Origin: Pseudomonas sp. WJP1
GTDB taxonomy: Bacteria > Pseudomonadota > Gammaproteobacteria > Pseudomonadales > Pseudomonadaceae
NCBI RefSeq assembly: GCF_028471945.1
Contig: NZ_CP110128.1
Span: 3,398,501 to 3,462,500, forward strand
Length of the DNA stretch: 64,000 bases
Direction: 5' to 3'
A program made the position numbers and the translations under genes. Below are positions 9,411 through 19,690 of the stretch, piece by piece; position 1 is the stretch's first letter, and the number at the start of each line of letters is the position of its first letter. The notes under the pieces are model-generated. The model had not been told where the DNA came from and made no database searches. It saw only the letters and a list, made by a program, of their open reading frames with translations.

Positions 9411-9644
9411 TCAAATCACCGAACCACTGTCTGTGGCCTTCAAATGCCGGCGACCGTCCACCGCACCTGCTACGGTCAATGCGTCGGCTTCTGCTTCGGT
9501 GATGTAGATACGCTGTCCTTCGAGGTCGACCGCCGACATGGCTTTAACGTCATCGGTGATGATGGTCACATCTGGACACAGGCGAATCTCCTCGCCGCTT
9601 TCGGTGGTAAAGAAGCAGGTCTGGTTCTCGATGCGTACGGTCAT
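9411..9644 (-). CDS. small DUF3203-like protein
   Basis: Short acidic protein of 77 residues with the core DLEGQRIYITEAEADALTVAGAVDGRRHLKA. I associate this pattern with the Pseudomonas family DUF3203, whose function is unknown. There is an AAGGA ribosome site 8-9 nt before the ATG at 9644. It has no signal peptide or membrane segment. It stands alone between ccoG and the divergent mgtC-like gene. The family assignment is from memory of the pattern and is tentative; coding status is well supported by the ribosome site and composition. Confidence 0.65.
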   Translation of the reverse strand: MTVRIENQTCFFTTESGEEIRLCPDVTIITDDVKAMSAVDLEGQRIYITEAEADALTVAGAVDGRRHLKATDSGSVI

Positions 9645-9779
9645 GACGTGATCCTTGATTTCCAGGACTGATGAAGTATTAGGGTCTCGGCGCCGGCCAT
9701 CGTTCTGTGCAACTGATTAATGGTCGGCGCGGTCAATCTTCCATGACCCTTTGCAAGGCTCTTCACGAGGGAGCGCGCC

Positions 9780-10289
9780 ATGAACGCCTGGTGGCATGAA
9801 GTCTGGGTGACCCTGCAAGCCGAATTCGCCGACATCGGCGATGCCTCGCAATTGACCCGAATCACCGTGCGCCTGCTGATGGCCGCGGTACTGGGCGGCA
9901 TCCTCGGTTTCGAGCGCGAGCACAAGGGCAAGGCCGCGGGGGTGCGCACCCACATGCTGGTGGCACTCGGCGCGGCGCTGTTCGTACTGGTGCCGCAGAT
10001 GTCCGGCTCCCAGGCCGACGCCATGAGCCGGGTCGTCCAGGGTGTGATCGCCGGTATCGGCTTCCTCGGTGCCGGCACCATCCTGAAAAACCAGGAAGGT
10101 GATGAAGGCCACGTCAAGGGCCTGACCACCGCCGCCGGGCTGTGGATGACCGCCGCCATTGGGGTGTCTGCCGGGTTGGGAAGGGAGGCGACGGCGGTGT
10201 TGAGTACGTTGCTGGCGTTGCTGATTCTCGGCGTCATGCCCAGCATCGTGAAGATGCTGGAGAAAGACAAAGACAAAGACCAATTGTAG
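9780..10289 (+). CDS. MgtC/SapB family inner-membrane protein
   Basis: 169 residues with about four to five hydrophobic helices. The family signature is present: LLMAAVLGGILGFEREHKGKAAGVRTHMLVALGAALF, then VIAGIGFLGAGTIL and GLTTAAGLWMTAAIGVSAGLG. It ends shortly after the last helix with KMLEKDKDKDQL and lacks the cytosolic ACT-like C-terminal domain of longer MgtC virulence proteins such as the 230-residue type. It is therefore the short SapB/YhiD-like form; the role in magnesium or acid stress is inferred from the family. The TAG stop falls inside a REP element. Confidence 0.88.
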   Translation: MNAWWHEVWVTLQAEFADIGDASQLTRITVRLLMAAVLGGILGFEREHKGKAAGVRTHMLVALGAALFVLVPQMSGSQADAMSRVVQGVIAGIGFLGAGTILKNQEGDEGHVKGLTTAAGLWMTAAIGVSAGLGREATAVLSTLLALLILGVMPSIVKMLEKDKDKDQL

Positions 10290-10384
10290 GAGCTGGCTTG
10301 CCAGCGAAAAACTCAAGAGCGCCTCGGGGTGTCAGGCTTCCAGCGTCATCGTTCACGCCCATCGCGAGCATGCTCGCTCCTACA
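10285..10384. repeat. REP pair after mgtC-like gene
   Basis: TGTAGGAGCTGGCTTGCCAGCG at the left and CGCGAGCATGCTCGCTCCTACA at the right form an inverted pair about 100 bp long. The two halves belong to different REP variants (GGCTTGCCAGC versus GAGCATGCTC), so this may be a chimera. The stop codon of the upstream gene lies in the left half. Confidence 0.8.
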
Positions 10385-10423
10385 GAATTCCCCCGGCGCG
10401 GCAGGGGGAGCGATCAACTGTCT

Positions 10424-10591
10424 TCATTCAGGGGTCACAATCACCGGTGGCATCGTCGTCGGCGGCTCTTCCCGGGGTGGCGGGTTAGTGCCGGGCGGGT
10501 CCTGCTCGGGCACAGGCTGCGGATCGGTGGGTGGTATCACCGGGTCATCGATGTTCGGATCTGGGGTTTCGGCGGGGAATGGATTGTTCAT
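10424..10591 (-). CDS. small proline-rich protein
   Basis: 55-residue peptide beginning MNNPFPAETPDPN and rich in P, D, E and T (PPTDPQPVPEQDPPGTNPPP). The start at 10591 is chosen because GGAGG lies 8 nt upstream; an in-frame ATG 54 nt earlier lacks such a site. There is no signal peptide and no globular domain, so it is probably disordered. It is divergent to glgE with a candidate AlgU promoter between them. Function unknown. Confidence 0.6.
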   Translation of the reverse strand: MNNPFPAETPDPNIDDPVIPPTDPQPVPEQDPPGTNPPPREEPPTTMPPVIVTPE

Positions 10592-10678
10592 CGTTGATGC
10601 CTCCAGTGGCACATGGCGTGAGTCGTGCTTAAGTTGGTTGACCACTGCGCGCAGGATTTGATTCCGGCAGATCGCGCT

Positions 10679-10706
10679 GAACTTTTCCCGGCGGCTGGCG
10701 CTCGGA
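10679..10706 (+). promoter_or_regulatory. candidate AlgU (sigma-22/RpoE-type) promoter of glgE operon
   Basis: GAACTT at 10679-10684, a 17-nt spacer, then TCGGA at 10702-10706. The known AlgU consensus is GAACTT-N16/17-TCTGA, so the -35 is perfect and the -10 matches 4 of 5. It lies about 90 nt before the glgE start and points the right way. Confidence 0.55.
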
Positions 10707-10795
10707 ACCTAAGTGAGTTCATTGCAGGGGCAATCGCCCGGCGCGATGACAAACAGACACAAGAGCGTCCATGGGGCGTAAAGGAGTGATGCTCG

Positions 10796-12790
10796 ATGAC
10801 GGCTGAAAAACCGACTGAACTGAGCTACAATCCGCACATGCCACTTTCCCAGGCCTTGCTGCTGCCGCGAATCGTGATTGAAAATACCCTGCCGACCCTT
10901 GAAGGTGGCCAGTTTGCGGTCAAGGCCGTGGTGGGGCAGGACGTGGTGGTGACCAGCAAGGTGTTTGCCGACGGTCACGACAAGCTGGCGGTACGAGTGC
11001 GTTGGCAGGCCGAGGGCGATGATGCCTGGCAAAGCGAGGTCATGGCCGATCTGGGCAACAATGGCTGGCAAGGCCGCTTTCGGGTGCAGAGCCAGGGCCG
11101 CTATGTGTTCTGCATCGAAGCCTGGATCGATCAATTCGCCAGTTTTTGCTACGAACTGGAAAAAAAGCACCTGGCCGCCGTTCCGGTCAGTCTTGAGCTG
11201 CAGGAAGGTCGCCTATACGTCCAGCAAGCCGCCGAACGCGCCGAAGATCAGCTGAGCGAGCAATTGGCCGCGTTGCACCACGAACTGTCGGGATTGCTCG
11301 AAACCGAGCAGGTTGCACTGTTTCTGCACCCCCGTAGCGCCGAGCTGATGGCCCAGGCCGATCATCGTGCCTACCTGAGCCTGAGCCCGGAGTACCCGGT
11401 CGATGTCGAGCGTGAGTTGGCGCAGTTTGCCAGTTGGTATGAACTGTTCCCGCGCTCGATCACCGACGATCCGGCGCGCCATGGCACTTTTAATGACGTG
11501 CATTCACGGCTGGCGATGATCCAGGACATGGGCTTCGACGTCCTGTACTTCCCGCCGATCCACCCGATCGGGCGCAGTTATCGCAAAGGCCCGAACAATT
11601 CCCTGACCGCCGGCCCCGACGATCCAGGCAGCCCCTATGCCATCGGCAGTGAAGAGGGCGGGCACGAGGCGATTCACTCGCAGCTGGGCACCCGCGAAGA
11701 CTTCCGTCGCCTGGTGGCGGCGGCCGCGGATTACGGCCTGGAGATCGCCCTCGATTTTGCCATCCAGTGTTCCCAGGACCATCCTTGGCTCAAGCAGCAC
11801 CCCGGGTGGTTCAACTGGCGGCCGGACGGCACGATCAAATACGCCGAGAATCCGCCGAAAAAATACCAGGACATCGTCAATGTCGACTTCTATGCCGTCG
11901 AGGCGATCCCCAGCCTGTGGGTCGAACTGCGTGACATCGTGGTCGGCTGGGTGCAGGAAGGCGTGAAGATCTTTCGCGTCGACAACCCGCACACCAAGCC
12001 GCTGCCGTTCTGGCAGTGGCTGATCGCCGACGTTCGTGCGCTTTATCCGGAGGTGATTTTTCTCGCCGAAGCCTTTACCACCCCGGCGATGATGGCGCGG
12101 CTGGGCAAGGTCGGTTACTCGCAGAGTTACACCTACTTCACCTGGCGCAATACCAAGTCGGAGTTGGCGACCTATTTCACCGAACTCAATGAATCGCCGT
12201 GGCGCGAATGCTACCGGCCGAACTTCTTCGTCAATACACCGGATATCAACCCGGCGTTCCTGCATGAATCCGGTCGCCCCGGTTTTCTCATTCGCGCGGC
12301 ATTGGCGACAATGGGTTCGGGGCTGTGGGGCATGTATTCGGGGTTCGAGTTGTGTGAATCGGCGCCGGTACCTGGCAAGGAAGAATACCTCGACTCCGAG
12401 AAGTACGAGATCCGCCCCAGGGACTTCAACGCGCCCGGCAACATCATTGCCGAGATCGCCCAGCTCAACCGCATCCGCCGGCAAAACCCGGCGCTGCACT
12501 CGCACCTGGGCCTCAAGGTCTATAACGCCTGGAACGACAACATCCTGTACTTCGGCAAGCGCAGCCCCGACGGCAGCAATTTCATCCTGGTGGCGGTCAA
12601 CCTTGATCCGCACAACGTCCAGGAGGCGAATTTCGAGTTGCCGCTGTGGGAAATGGGCTTGCCGGACGATGCCAGCACCCAGGGCGAAGACTTGATGAAC
12701 GGCCATCGCTGGACCTGGCATGGCAAGTACCAGTTCATGCGCATCGATCCGGCGTTTCAGCCGTTCGGGATCTGGCGAATTACCCCCTGA
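10796..12790 (+). CDS. glgE: alpha-1,4-glucan:maltose-1-phosphate maltosyltransferase
   Basis: GH13_3 enzyme that extends linear alpha-1,4-glucan with maltosyl units from maltose-1-phosphate; 664 residues, the usual family length. An N-terminal beta-sandwich domain (to about residue 200) precedes the catalytic barrel beginning near FPRSITDDPARHGTFNDV. The nucleophile is D396 in FRVDNPHTKP and the acid/base E425 in FLAEAFTTP, both offset by two from the Streptomyces enzyme positions I recall (D394 and E423). AAGGAG lies 9 nt before the ATG. It is the first gene of glgE-treS-glgB. Its substrate comes from the maltokinase half of the next gene and its product is branched by GlgB. Confidence 0.95.
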   Translation: MTAEKPTELSYNPHMPLSQALLLPRIVIENTLPTLEGGQFAVKAVVGQDVVVTSKVFADGHDKLAVRVRWQAEGDDAWQSEVMADLGNNGWQGRFRVQSQGRYVFCIEAWIDQFASFCYELEKKHLAAVPVSLELQEGRLYVQQAAERAEDQLSEQLAALHHELSGLLETEQVALFLHPRSAELMAQADHRAYLSLSPEYPVDVERELAQFASWYELFPRSITDDPARHGTFNDVHSRLAMIQDMGFDVLYFPPIHPIGRSYRKGPNNSLTAGPDDPGSPYAIGSEEGGHEAIHSQLGTREDFRRLVAAAADYGLEIALDFAIQCSQDHPWLKQHPGWFNWRPDGTIKYAENPPKKYQDIVNVDFYAVEAIPSLWVELRDIVVGWVQEGVKIFRVDNPHTKPLPFWQWLIADVRALYPEVIFLAEAFTTPAMMARLGKVGYSQSYTYFTWRNTKSELATYFTELNESPWRECYRPNFFVNTPDINPAFLHESGRPGFLIRAALATMGSGLWGMYSGFELCESAPVPGKEEYLDSEKYEIRPRDFNAPGNIIAEIAQLNRIRRQNPALHSHLGLKVYNAWNDNILYFGKRSPDGSNFILVAVNLDPHNVQEANFELPLWEMGLPDDASTQGEDLMNGHRWTWHGKYQFMRIDPAFQPFGIWRITP

Positions 12791-12802
12791 ACCGAAATTC
12801 TG

Positions 12803-12907
12803 TGTGGGAGCTGGCTTGCTCCGGGCGGCGTTCCGACGAAGGCGGCAGGACAGTCAAAGCTTATGTCGCCTGACACACCGCTTTCGCGAGCAAGCCCGCT
12901 CCCACAT
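12803..12907. repeat. REP pair with 18-nt insert
   Basis: GTGGGAGCTGGCTTGCTC at the left and GCGAGCAAGCCCGCTCCCACA at the right, about 100 bp apart end to end. The left half runs into CGGGCGGCGTTCCGACGA, the same insert as at 2931-2948. It lies within the glgE-treS operon, so it would sit in the mRNA and may affect relative expression. Confidence 0.75.
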
Positions 12908-12969
12908 TGACCTCATCGCGTTCGAGGCCGGTGATCGGTTCGGCTTTTCAAATTCGACAGGAGTTTCAA

Positions 12970-15900
12970 ATGGCGAAGAAACCCAAGGCAGCCACCTTCA
13001 TCAAGGACCCGCTCTGGTACAAGGACGCGGTCATCTATCAAGTTCATGTCAAATCCTACTTCGACTCCAATAACGACGGAATCGGCGACTTTCCCGGCCT
13101 GATCGCCAAGCTCGACTACATTGCCGACCTGGGCGTCAATACCATCTGGCTGTTGCCGTTCTACCCCTCGCCACGCCGCGACGATGGCTACGACATCGCC
13201 GAATACCGCGGCGTGCACAGCGACTACGGAACCATGGCCGACGCCAAGCGCTTCATCGCCGAGGCGCACAAACGCGGTTTGCGGGTGATCACCGAACTGG
13301 TCATCAATCACACCTCCGACCAGCACGCCTGGTTCCAGCGCGCACGCAAGGCCAAGAAAGGTTCGGCCGCGCGGGATTTCTATGTGTGGTCCGATGACGA
13401 TCAAAAATACGACGGCACCCGCATCATCTTTCTCGACACCGAAAAATCCAACTGGACCTGGGACCCGGTGGCTGGTCAATACTTCTGGCACCGCTTCTAC
13501 TCGCACCAGCCGGATCTTAATTTCGACAACCCGCAGGTGATGAAAGCGGTGCTGTCGGTGATGCGCTACTGGCTCGACATGGGCATCGACGGGTTGCGCC
13601 TCGATGCCATCCCGTACCTGATCGAGCGCGACGGCACCAACAACGAGAACCTGCCGGAGACCCACGACGTCCTCAAGCAGATCCGCGCCGAAATCGACGC
13701 CCATTACCCGGACCGCATGCTGCTGGCCGAGGCCAATCAATGGCCGGAAGACACCCAGCTGTATTTCGGCGACACCGATAAAAAGGGCCTGAACGGCGAC
13801 GAATGCCACATGGCGTTCCACTTCCCGTTGATGCCGCGCATGTACATGGCGCTGGCCCAGGAAGACCGTTTTCCAATCACCGACATCTTGCGCCAGACGC
13901 CGGAGATCCCGGCCAATTGCCAGTGGGCGATTTTCCTGCGCAACCACGATGAACTGACCCTGGAGATGGTCACCGACAAGGAGCGTGACTACCTGTGGAA
14001 TTACTATGCGGCCGACCGGCGGGCGCGGATCAACCTGGGGATTCGCCGGCGCCTGGCGCCGCTGATGGAGCGTGATCGCCGGCGCGTGGAACTGCTCAAC
14101 AGCCTGTTGCTGTCGATGCCCGGCACGCCGACCTTGTACTACGGTGACGAGATCGGCATGGGCGACAACATCTACCTCGGCGATCGCGACGGTGTGCGCA
14201 CGCCGATGCAATGGTCGATCGACCGCAACGGCGGGTTTTCCCGCGCCGACCCGGCCAGCCTGGTGCTGCCGCCGATCATGGACCCGCAATACGGCTACCT
14301 GTCGGTGAATGTCGAAACCCAGGCCGGCGATCCGCATTCGCTGTTGAACTGGACCCGGCGCATGTTGGCGGTGCGCAAGCAGTCCAAGGCGTTCGGGCGT
14401 GGCACCTTGAAAATGCTCTCGCCGACCAATCGCCGCGTGCTGGCCTATACCCGCGAATACACCGGGTCTGACGGCAAGCACGAGATCATTCTGTGCGTGG
14501 CCAACGTTTCGCGCAGCGCCCAGGCGGTGGAGCTGGACCTGTCGGCGTATGTCGGCATGGTGCCCGTGGAGATGCTCGGCGGTAACGCGTTCCCCCCCAT
14601 TGGCCAATTGAATTTCCTCCTGACCCTGGCGCCCTACGGTTTCTACTGGTTCGGTCTGGCCGCGGAGAACCAGATGCCGAGTTGGCACGTGGAACCGGCG
14701 CAAAGCCTGCCGGACTTCACCACGCTTGTGCTGAAAAAGCGCATGGAAGAACTGCTCGAAGCGCCATCACGCACCACATTGGAGCAGGGCATCCTGCCGA
14801 ACTGGCTGCAGAATCGTCGTTGGTTCGCTGGCAAGGACGCGGCCATCGAACAGGTCAACCTGGCCTACGGTGTGCGATTTGGCGATGCGCAGCATCCGGT
14901 GTTGCTGAGTGAAATCGAAGTCACCGGCGGTGGCCAGACCAGCCGCTACCAACTGCCGTTCGGCTTCATCGCCGAAGACCAGGTCGGCACGGCATTGCCC
15001 CAGCAATTGGCCCTGTCGCGGGTGCGCCGTGGCCCGCAGGTCGGCTTGATCACGGATGCCTTCAGCCTGGAAAACTTCATCCGTGCGGTGTTGCAAGGCA
15101 TGCACAACCACACGGTTTTGCCGTCCGATGGCGGCGAGATCCGTTTCGAACCCACGGCCGAGCTGGCCAAACTGGGCCTGACGGCGGAGTCGGCAGTGCG
15201 TTACCTGTCCGCCGAGCAATCCAACAGTTCGGTGGTGGTCGGCAACAGCCTGGTGTTGAAACTGATCCGCAAGGTCGCCTCGGGCGTGCACCCGGAACTG
15301 GAAATGAGCGCCTACCTGACCGCTGCCGGCTTCGGCAATATCTCGCCGCTGTTGGGGGCGGTGGTGCGGCGGGATGCGGCGGGCGAGGACAACTTGCTGA
15401 TGATCGCCCAGGGCTACTTGAGTAATCAGGGCGATGCCTGGGAGTGGACCCAGAACAACCTCGAGCGGGCGTTGCGCGACGAACTCGCGGACGCCATGTC
15501 CGAGCAGGAACAGCACTACAACGCGCTGGGCGAGCTGAAGGATTTCGCTGCCATGCTCGGCCAGCGCCTGGGTGAAATGCATCAGGTGCTGGCGGCTGCC
15601 AGCGAAAACCCCGACTTTGATCCGCACATCACCACGCAAAAGGATGCGTCGGCGACGGGCAAGGATGTGGTGGCACAAATCGAGCATGCATTGAAGTTGC
15701 TCAAGCAGCATCAAGATGAACTGAACCCGGCGGACAAAACCCTGGTCAGCCGTTTACTGGAGAACAAAAAGGCCATTCTCGGCCATGTCCAGGAGCTGGC
15801 CAAAAAGACCGCCGGTGGACTGCGGATCCGCGTACACGGTGATTTGCATCTCGGCCAGGTGCTGGTGATCAAGGGCGATGCGTACCTGATCGACTTCGAA

Positions 15901-16311
15901 GGTGAACCGGCGCGACCACTGCCAGAACGTCGGGGCAAGCACAGCCCGTACAAGGATGTCAGTGGCGTGCTGCGCTCCTTCGACTATGCGGCGGCGATGA
16001 CCATCAACGTGCATAACGTCGATAACACAGCTAATGCCCAGGAAGCTCGCCAACGGGTCGGCGATCGTTATTTAAGTGAGGCAAGACAGGCATTTATCCA
16101 CGCTTATCGGCTGGCGGCAGCTACGCTTGGCCATGCGTGGCAAGATCCGGATGGCGAAGATGCCGCGTTGGCATTGTTCGGCCTGGAGAAGGCGGCGTAT
16201 GAAGTGGCCTACGAGGCGGAAAATCGCCCCGGCTGGCTGCCCGTGCCATTGCACGGTTTATATGGATTATTGAGTGGGCTTAAACCCTTTTCCGATCTTG
16301 GTGGAGAGTAG
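12970..16311 (+). CDS. treS: trehalose synthase fused to maltokinase (TreS-Mak/Pep2)
   Basis: Bifunctional 1113-residue protein. Residues 1-545 are a GH13_16 trehalose synthase interconverting trehalose and maltose, with nucleophile D212 ([10 protein letters not shown]) and acid/base E254 (LLAEANQWP). From about residue 560 it is a maltokinase with an aminoglycoside-phosphotransferase fold: [12 protein letters not shown] with catalytic D958, and the metal-binding LIDFEGEP. The fusion would pass maltose straight to phosphorylation and so feed GlgE. AGGAG lies 6 nt before the ATG at 12970; the frame is open further upstream, but only through the REP. The gene is separated by 2 nt from glgB. The fused form is common in pseudomonads. 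Confidence 0.95.
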   Translation: MAKKPKAATFIKDPLWYKDAVIYQVHVKSYFDSNNDGIGDFPGLIAKLDYIADLGVNTIWLLPFYPSPRRDDGYDIAEYRGVHSDYGTMADAKRFIAEAHKRGLRVITELVINHTSDQHAWFQRARKAKKGSAARDFYVWSDDDQKYDGTRIIFLDTEKSNWTWDPVAGQYFWHRFYSHQPDLNFDNPQVMKAVLSVMRYWLDMGIDGLRLDAIPYLIERDGTNNENLPETHDVLKQIRAEIDAHYPDRMLLAEANQWPEDTQLYFGDTDKKGLNGDECHMAFHFPLMPRMYMALAQEDRFPITDILRQTPEIPANCQWAIFLRNHDELTLEMVTDKERDYLWNYYAADRRARINLGIRRRLAPLMERDRRRVELLNSLLLSMPGTPTLYYGDEIGMGDNIYLGDRDGVRTPMQWSIDRNGGFSRADPASLVLPPIMDPQYGYLSVNVETQAGDPHSLLNWTRRMLAVRKQSKAFGRGTLKMLSPTNRRVLAYTREYTGSDGKHEIILCVANVSRSAQAVELDLSAYVGMVPVEMLGGNAFPPIGQLNFLLTLAPYGFYWFGLAAENQMPSWHVEPAQSLPDFTTLVLKKRMEELLEAPSRTTLEQGILPNWLQNRRWFAGKDAAIEQVNLAYGVRFGDAQHPVLLSEIEVTGGGQTSRYQLPFGFIAEDQVGTALPQQLALSRVRRGPQVGLITDAFSLENFIRAVLQGMHNHTVLPSDGGEIRFEPTAELAKLGLTAESAVRYLSAEQSNSSVVVGNSLVLKLIRKVASGVHPELEMSAYLTAAGFGNISPLLGAVVRRDAAGEDNLLMIAQGYLSNQGDAWEWTQNNLERALRDELADAMSEQEQHYNALGELKDFAAMLGQRLGEMHQVLAAASENPDFDPHITTQKDASATGKDVVAQIEHALKLLKQHQDELNPADKTLVSRLLENKKAILGHVQELAKKTAGGLRIRVHGDLHLGQVLVIKGDAYLIDFEGEPARPLPERRGKHSPYKDVSGVLRSFDYAAAMTINVHNVDNTANAQEARQRVGDRYLSEARQAFIHAYRLAAATLGHAWQDPDGEDAALALFGLEKAAYEVAYEAENRPGWLPVPLHGLYGLLSGLKPFSDLGGE

Positions 16312-16313
16312 TC

Positions 16314-18548
16314 ATGAGTTTCTCGAACAAGGAACAGGGTCATCATCACAGTGAAGCGCTGCTACCCAGGGCGCGGGATATCGATGCGCTGGTGCGGGCC
16401 GAGCATCGCGATCCCTTTGCCATTCTCGGCCCCCACGGCGATGGTGCCGGCGGACAATTCATCCGCGCGTATTTGCCGGGCGCCTTGAGCGTGCAAGTGG
16501 TGGACAAGGAAACCGGGGAGGAGCTGGGCAACCTGGAAGCGACCCAGACCCCAGGGCTGTTCGTCGGGCACTTCCAGCGGGCGCAGCCGTATCTGTTGCG
16601 CACCCGCTGGGCCGGTGGCGAACAAATTGCCGAAGACCCCTACAGTTTTGGCCCGTTGCTCGGTGACATGGATTTGTACCTGTTCGCCGAAGGCAATCAC
16701 CGCGACCTCAGCAGCGCCCTGGGCGCCCAGTTGAAGACCGTTGACGGCGTCGATGGCGTGCGGTTCGCCGTGTGGGCGCCGAACGCCCGGCGGGTGTCGG
16801 TGGTGGGTGACTTCAACGCCTGGGACGGTCGTCGCCATCCGATGCGCCTGCGCCACCCTACCGGTGTCTGGGAATTGTTCATCCCCCGCCTGCAGGCGGG
16901 GGAGGCCTACAAATACGAAATCCTCGGCAAGGACGGGATCCTGCCACTCAAGGCCGACCCCATGGCACTGGCCACCAGCCTGCCACCGGACACCGCCTCG
17001 AAAGTCGCCTCGCCTCTGAAGATCGACTGGCAGGATCAGGACTGGATGCAATCGCGGGGCGAACGCCATCACCGGACGGCGCCCTTGTCGATCTACGAAC
17101 TGCACGCCGGTTCCTGGCAGTGCGAGCTGGACGACCTGGGCGAAGTGGCCCGGCAATACACCTGGCCGGAACTGGCTGAGCGGCTGATTCCGTATGTGAA
17201 GGATCTGGGGTTCACCCACATCGAGCTGATGCCGATCATGGAACACCCGTTCGGCGGCTCCTGGGGCTATCAACTGCTTTCGCAATTCGCCACCAGCGCC
17301 CGTTACGGGACCGGCGACGAGTTCGCCGCCTTCGTCAATGACTGTCACCTGGCGGGTATCGGCGTGATCCTCGACTGGGTGCCGGCGCATTTCCCCACCG
17401 ACGTCCACGGCCTGGCCCAGTTCGACGGCACCGCGCTGTACGAGTATGGCAACCCTCAGGAAGGCTTTCACCAGGACTGGGACACGCTGATCTACAACCT
17501 GGGCCGCACCGAAGTGCACGGCTACATGCTGGCGTCGGCGCTGCACTGGCTCAAGCATTTCCATGTCGATGGCCTGCGCGTCGATGCGGTGGCGTCGATG
17601 CTGTACCGCGACTACTCGCGCAAGGCCGGCGAGTGGGTGCCCAACCGCCATGGCGGCCGCGAGAACCTCGAAGCCATCGACTTCCTGCGTCACCTTAACG
17701 ACGTCGTCGCGCTGGAAGCCCCCGGGGCGCTGGTGATCGCCGAAGAGTCCACCGCCTGGCCCGGTGTCAGCCAGGGCACGCAACAGGGCGGCCTGGGTTT
17801 CGCCTACAAATGGAACATGGGCTGGATGCACGATTCGCTGCACTACATCCAGCAGGATCCGGTGTACCGCGCCCATCACCACAACGAACTCAGTTTCGGC
17901 CTGGTGTATGCCTGGTCGGAACGTTTCATCCTGCCGATTTCCCACGATGAAGTGGTGCACGGCAAACACTCGCTGATCGACAAGATGCCCGGCGACCGCT
18001 GGCAGAAATTCGCCAACCTGCGGGCCTACCTGAGTTTCATGTGGGCCCATCCGGGCAAGAAACTGTTGTTCATGGGCTGCGAGTTCGGCCAATGGCGTGA
18101 GTGGAACCACGACCAGCAGCTTGATTGGTATCTATTGCAGTACTCCGAGCACAAAGGCGTGCAGAAGCTGGTGAGCGACCTCAATCGCCTGTATCGCGAA
18201 GAACCGGCCCTGCACGAACAGGACGACGTACCGCAAGGCTTCCAGTGGCTGATCGGCGATGATGCGATCAACAGCGTCTACGCCTGGATGCGCTGGAGCA
18301 AGGACGGCCAGCCGATACTGGTGGTCGCCAACTTCACGCCGGTACCGCGCGAGGCTTACCGGGTCGGCGTGCCGTTTGCCGGGCAGTGGAGCGAGGTGTT
18401 CAACAGCGATTCGTCGATCTATGCCGGCTCCAACTATGGCAACAGCGGCGGGGCAACCGCCGAGGAATCGCCGAGCCATGGCCAGGCGTTGTCGCTGGTG
18501 CTGAACCTGCCGCCGTTGGCGGTGTTGATGTTACGGCCGGCGGGCTGA
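16314..18548 (+). CDS. glgB: 1,4-alpha-glucan branching enzyme
   Basis: GH13_9 branching enzyme of 744 residues, which introduces alpha-1,6 branches into glucan made by GlgE. A long N-terminus with CBM48 (residues about 25-225; [27 protein letters not shown]) precedes the barrel. Signatures are [23 protein letters not shown], the nucleophile D424 in [10 protein letters not shown], the acid/base E477 in [10 protein letters not shown], and SHDEVVHGK. It is the last gene of the plus-strand glucan operon and starts 2 nt after treS. A hairpin repeat follows immediately. Confidence 0.96.
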   Translation: MSFSNKEQGHHHSEALLPRARDIDALVRAEHRDPFAILGPHGDGAGGQFIRAYLPGALSVQVVDKETGEELGNLEATQTPGLFVGHFQRAQPYLLRTRWAGGEQIAEDPYSFGPLLGDMDLYLFAEGNHRDLSSALGAQLKTVDGVDGVRFAVWAPNARRVSVVGDFNAWDGRRHPMRLRHPTGVWELFIPRLQAGEAYKYEILGKDGILPLKADPMALATSLPPDTASKVASPLKIDWQDQDWMQSRGERHHRTAPLSIYELHAGSWQCELDDLGEVARQYTWPELAERLIPYVKDLGFTHIELMPIMEHPFGGSWGYQLLSQFATSARYGTGDEFAAFVNDCHLAGIGVILDWVPAHFPTDVHGLAQFDGTALYEYGNPQEGFHQDWDTLIYNLGRTEVHGYMLASALHWLKHFHVDGLRVDAVASMLYRDYSRKAGEWVPNRHGGRENLEAIDFLRHLNDVVALEAPGALVIAEESTAWPGVSQGTQQGGLGFAYKWNMGWMHDSLHYIQQDPVYRAHHHNELSFGLVYAWSERFILPISHDEVVHGKHSLIDKMPGDRWQKFANLRAYLSFMWAHPGKKLLFMGCEFGQWREWNHDQQLDWYLLQYSEHKGVQKLVSDLNRLYREEPALHEQDDVPQGFQWLIGDDAINSVYAWMRWSKDGQPILVVANFTPVPREAYRVGVPFAGQWSEVFNSDSSIYAGSNYGNSGGATAEESPSHGQALSLVLNLPPLAVLMLRPAG

Positions 18549-18560
18549 TCCGGGGCCGCT

Positions 18561-18605
18561 TTCGCGGGCCAGCCGGATCGCATGTCGATCAGGCTGGCCC
18601 GCGAA
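18561..18605. terminator. 14-bp hairpin repeat after glgB
   Basis: TTCGCGGGCCAGCC (18561-18574) and GGCTGGCCCGCGAA (18592-18605) are perfect reverse complements. A run of seven T follows at 18617-18623. Between convergent glgB and the small autotransporter it probably ends transcription. Confidence 0.65.
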
Positions 18606-18622
18606 GGGCCTGGAGATTTTTT

Positions 18623-19690
18623 TCACCAACGCATCCGCACGCCCAGGCTGCCGATCAGCCCATTCAAATCATTGTCATCCACATCGCTGCTGTAGTCGGC
18701 GCTGACGTACAGGCTCACGGTCGGCGTCACCCTGGCCACCAACCCCAGGCCCAGTTCGACCGTCGAGGAGTATCGGCTGCTGCTGATCTTGTCGACCTGG
18801 TCGAGGGTCACGGTATTGCCGGTGTACACGGTGTGCCACAAGTTGGTTCGCACATAGGGTTCGACGGGCAGGCCGTTGATGTCGTAGCTACCTTTCAACT
18901 TGGCACCGACCCGGCCGCTCCAGGAGCTGAGTTCGCTGGAGGAGGCGTTGCCCGAACCCGCATAGGGCGTATCCAGGGTGATCCGCTGATTGATCAATTG
19001 CGCCTGGGGTTCGACCACCCAGTTTTCACTGATGCCGATCGGGAAGCCGCCTTCGACCGAGAGGGTCACCGCGCTGCCTTCGGTGGCTTGGCGGGCGCCT
19101 TGCTCATTGCGACTGAACCCATTGACGCGACCCCCGCTGGCCGACAGATCGACGTGCCAGCCTTGGGGGCCGGTCAGGCTCCAGTAGGCGCCGAGGCTCT
19201 GTCCTTGCAGGTTGAGGGTGTCGTTGCGCGGGTCCGATTGCGCGCGATTGGTTAGCAAGCCGTTGCCGGTGCCGTGGAACTCGGCGGTGCCGCCGATCAG
19301 GCCGACCCGCTGGGTGTGGCCGTTATTGCTTTGCAGGGTCAAAAGCGCCGGGCTTTTCAGTTCGCCGGAGCCGGGAATGGAAAAACCCTGGGCGAGGGCA
19401 TCGGTTTGTGCCTGGCGCGAGGCCTGGCCATACAGTTGATCCCAGGCCGCGGGCGCAGCCTCTGCGACGGTCAGGCTTGAACTGCGTATATCGGCAATCG
19501 GGCTGAAGTGGCCGGGATAAGGGGTGGTCGGTGCAGGCAGGGTAAGCGTCGGGATGTCCTGGCGGTACCAGGGGGTGGTTTCTTCCTCGGTGGGGGAAGC
19601 CTGCACTTCCATGGATGAACACAACAGCAATGTACTTGAAACGGTGCAAACACTAATCCGGATCTCTTGAGGGGTGAATGAAGTTTTCAT
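18623..19690 (-). CDS. passenger-less autotransporter beta-barrel protein
   Basis: 355 residues. A weak signal-like N-terminus (STLLLCSSMEVQAS) is followed by a short linker with WYRQDIPTLTLP, then an autotransporter beta-barrel: WDQLYGQASRQ, RVGLIGGTAEFHG, LGAYWSLTGPQGWHVDLSASGG, LSVEGGFPIGISENWVVEPQAQLI, GRVGAKLKGSYDINGLPVEPYVRTNLWHTV. It ends GSLGVRMRW with the aromatic last residue required for outer-membrane insertion. There is no passenger domain. The barrel closely parallels that of the next gene (shared NWVVEPQAQ/VQ, LPVEPYVR/LPLEPYLR, NLWHTV), so it looks like a duplicate that lost its passenger. Role unknown. Confidence 0.82.
   Translation of the reverse strand: MKTSFTPQEIRISVCTVSSTLLLCSSMEVQASPTEEETTPWYRQDIPTLTLPAPTTPYPGHFSPIADIRSSSLTVAEAAPAAWDQLYGQASRQAQTDALAQGFSIPGSGELKSPALLTLQSNNGHTQRVGLIGGTAEFHGTGNGLLTNRAQSDPRNDTLNLQGQSLGAYWSLTGPQGWHVDLSASGGRVNGFSRNEQGARQATEGSAVTLSVEGGFPIGISENWVVEPQAQLINQRITLDTPYAGSGNASSSELSSWSGRVGAKLKGSYDINGLPVEPYVRTNLWHTVYTGNTVTLDQVDKISSSRYSSTVELGLGLVARVTPTVSLYVSADYSSDVDDNDLNGLIGSLGVRMRW

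Noticed and set aside
9395..9420. ANR/FNR-like TTGAT sequence near the DUF3203-like gene
   Set aside because: TTGATCCGGGGCAGTCAA lacks the second half ATCAA at the required N4 spacing.
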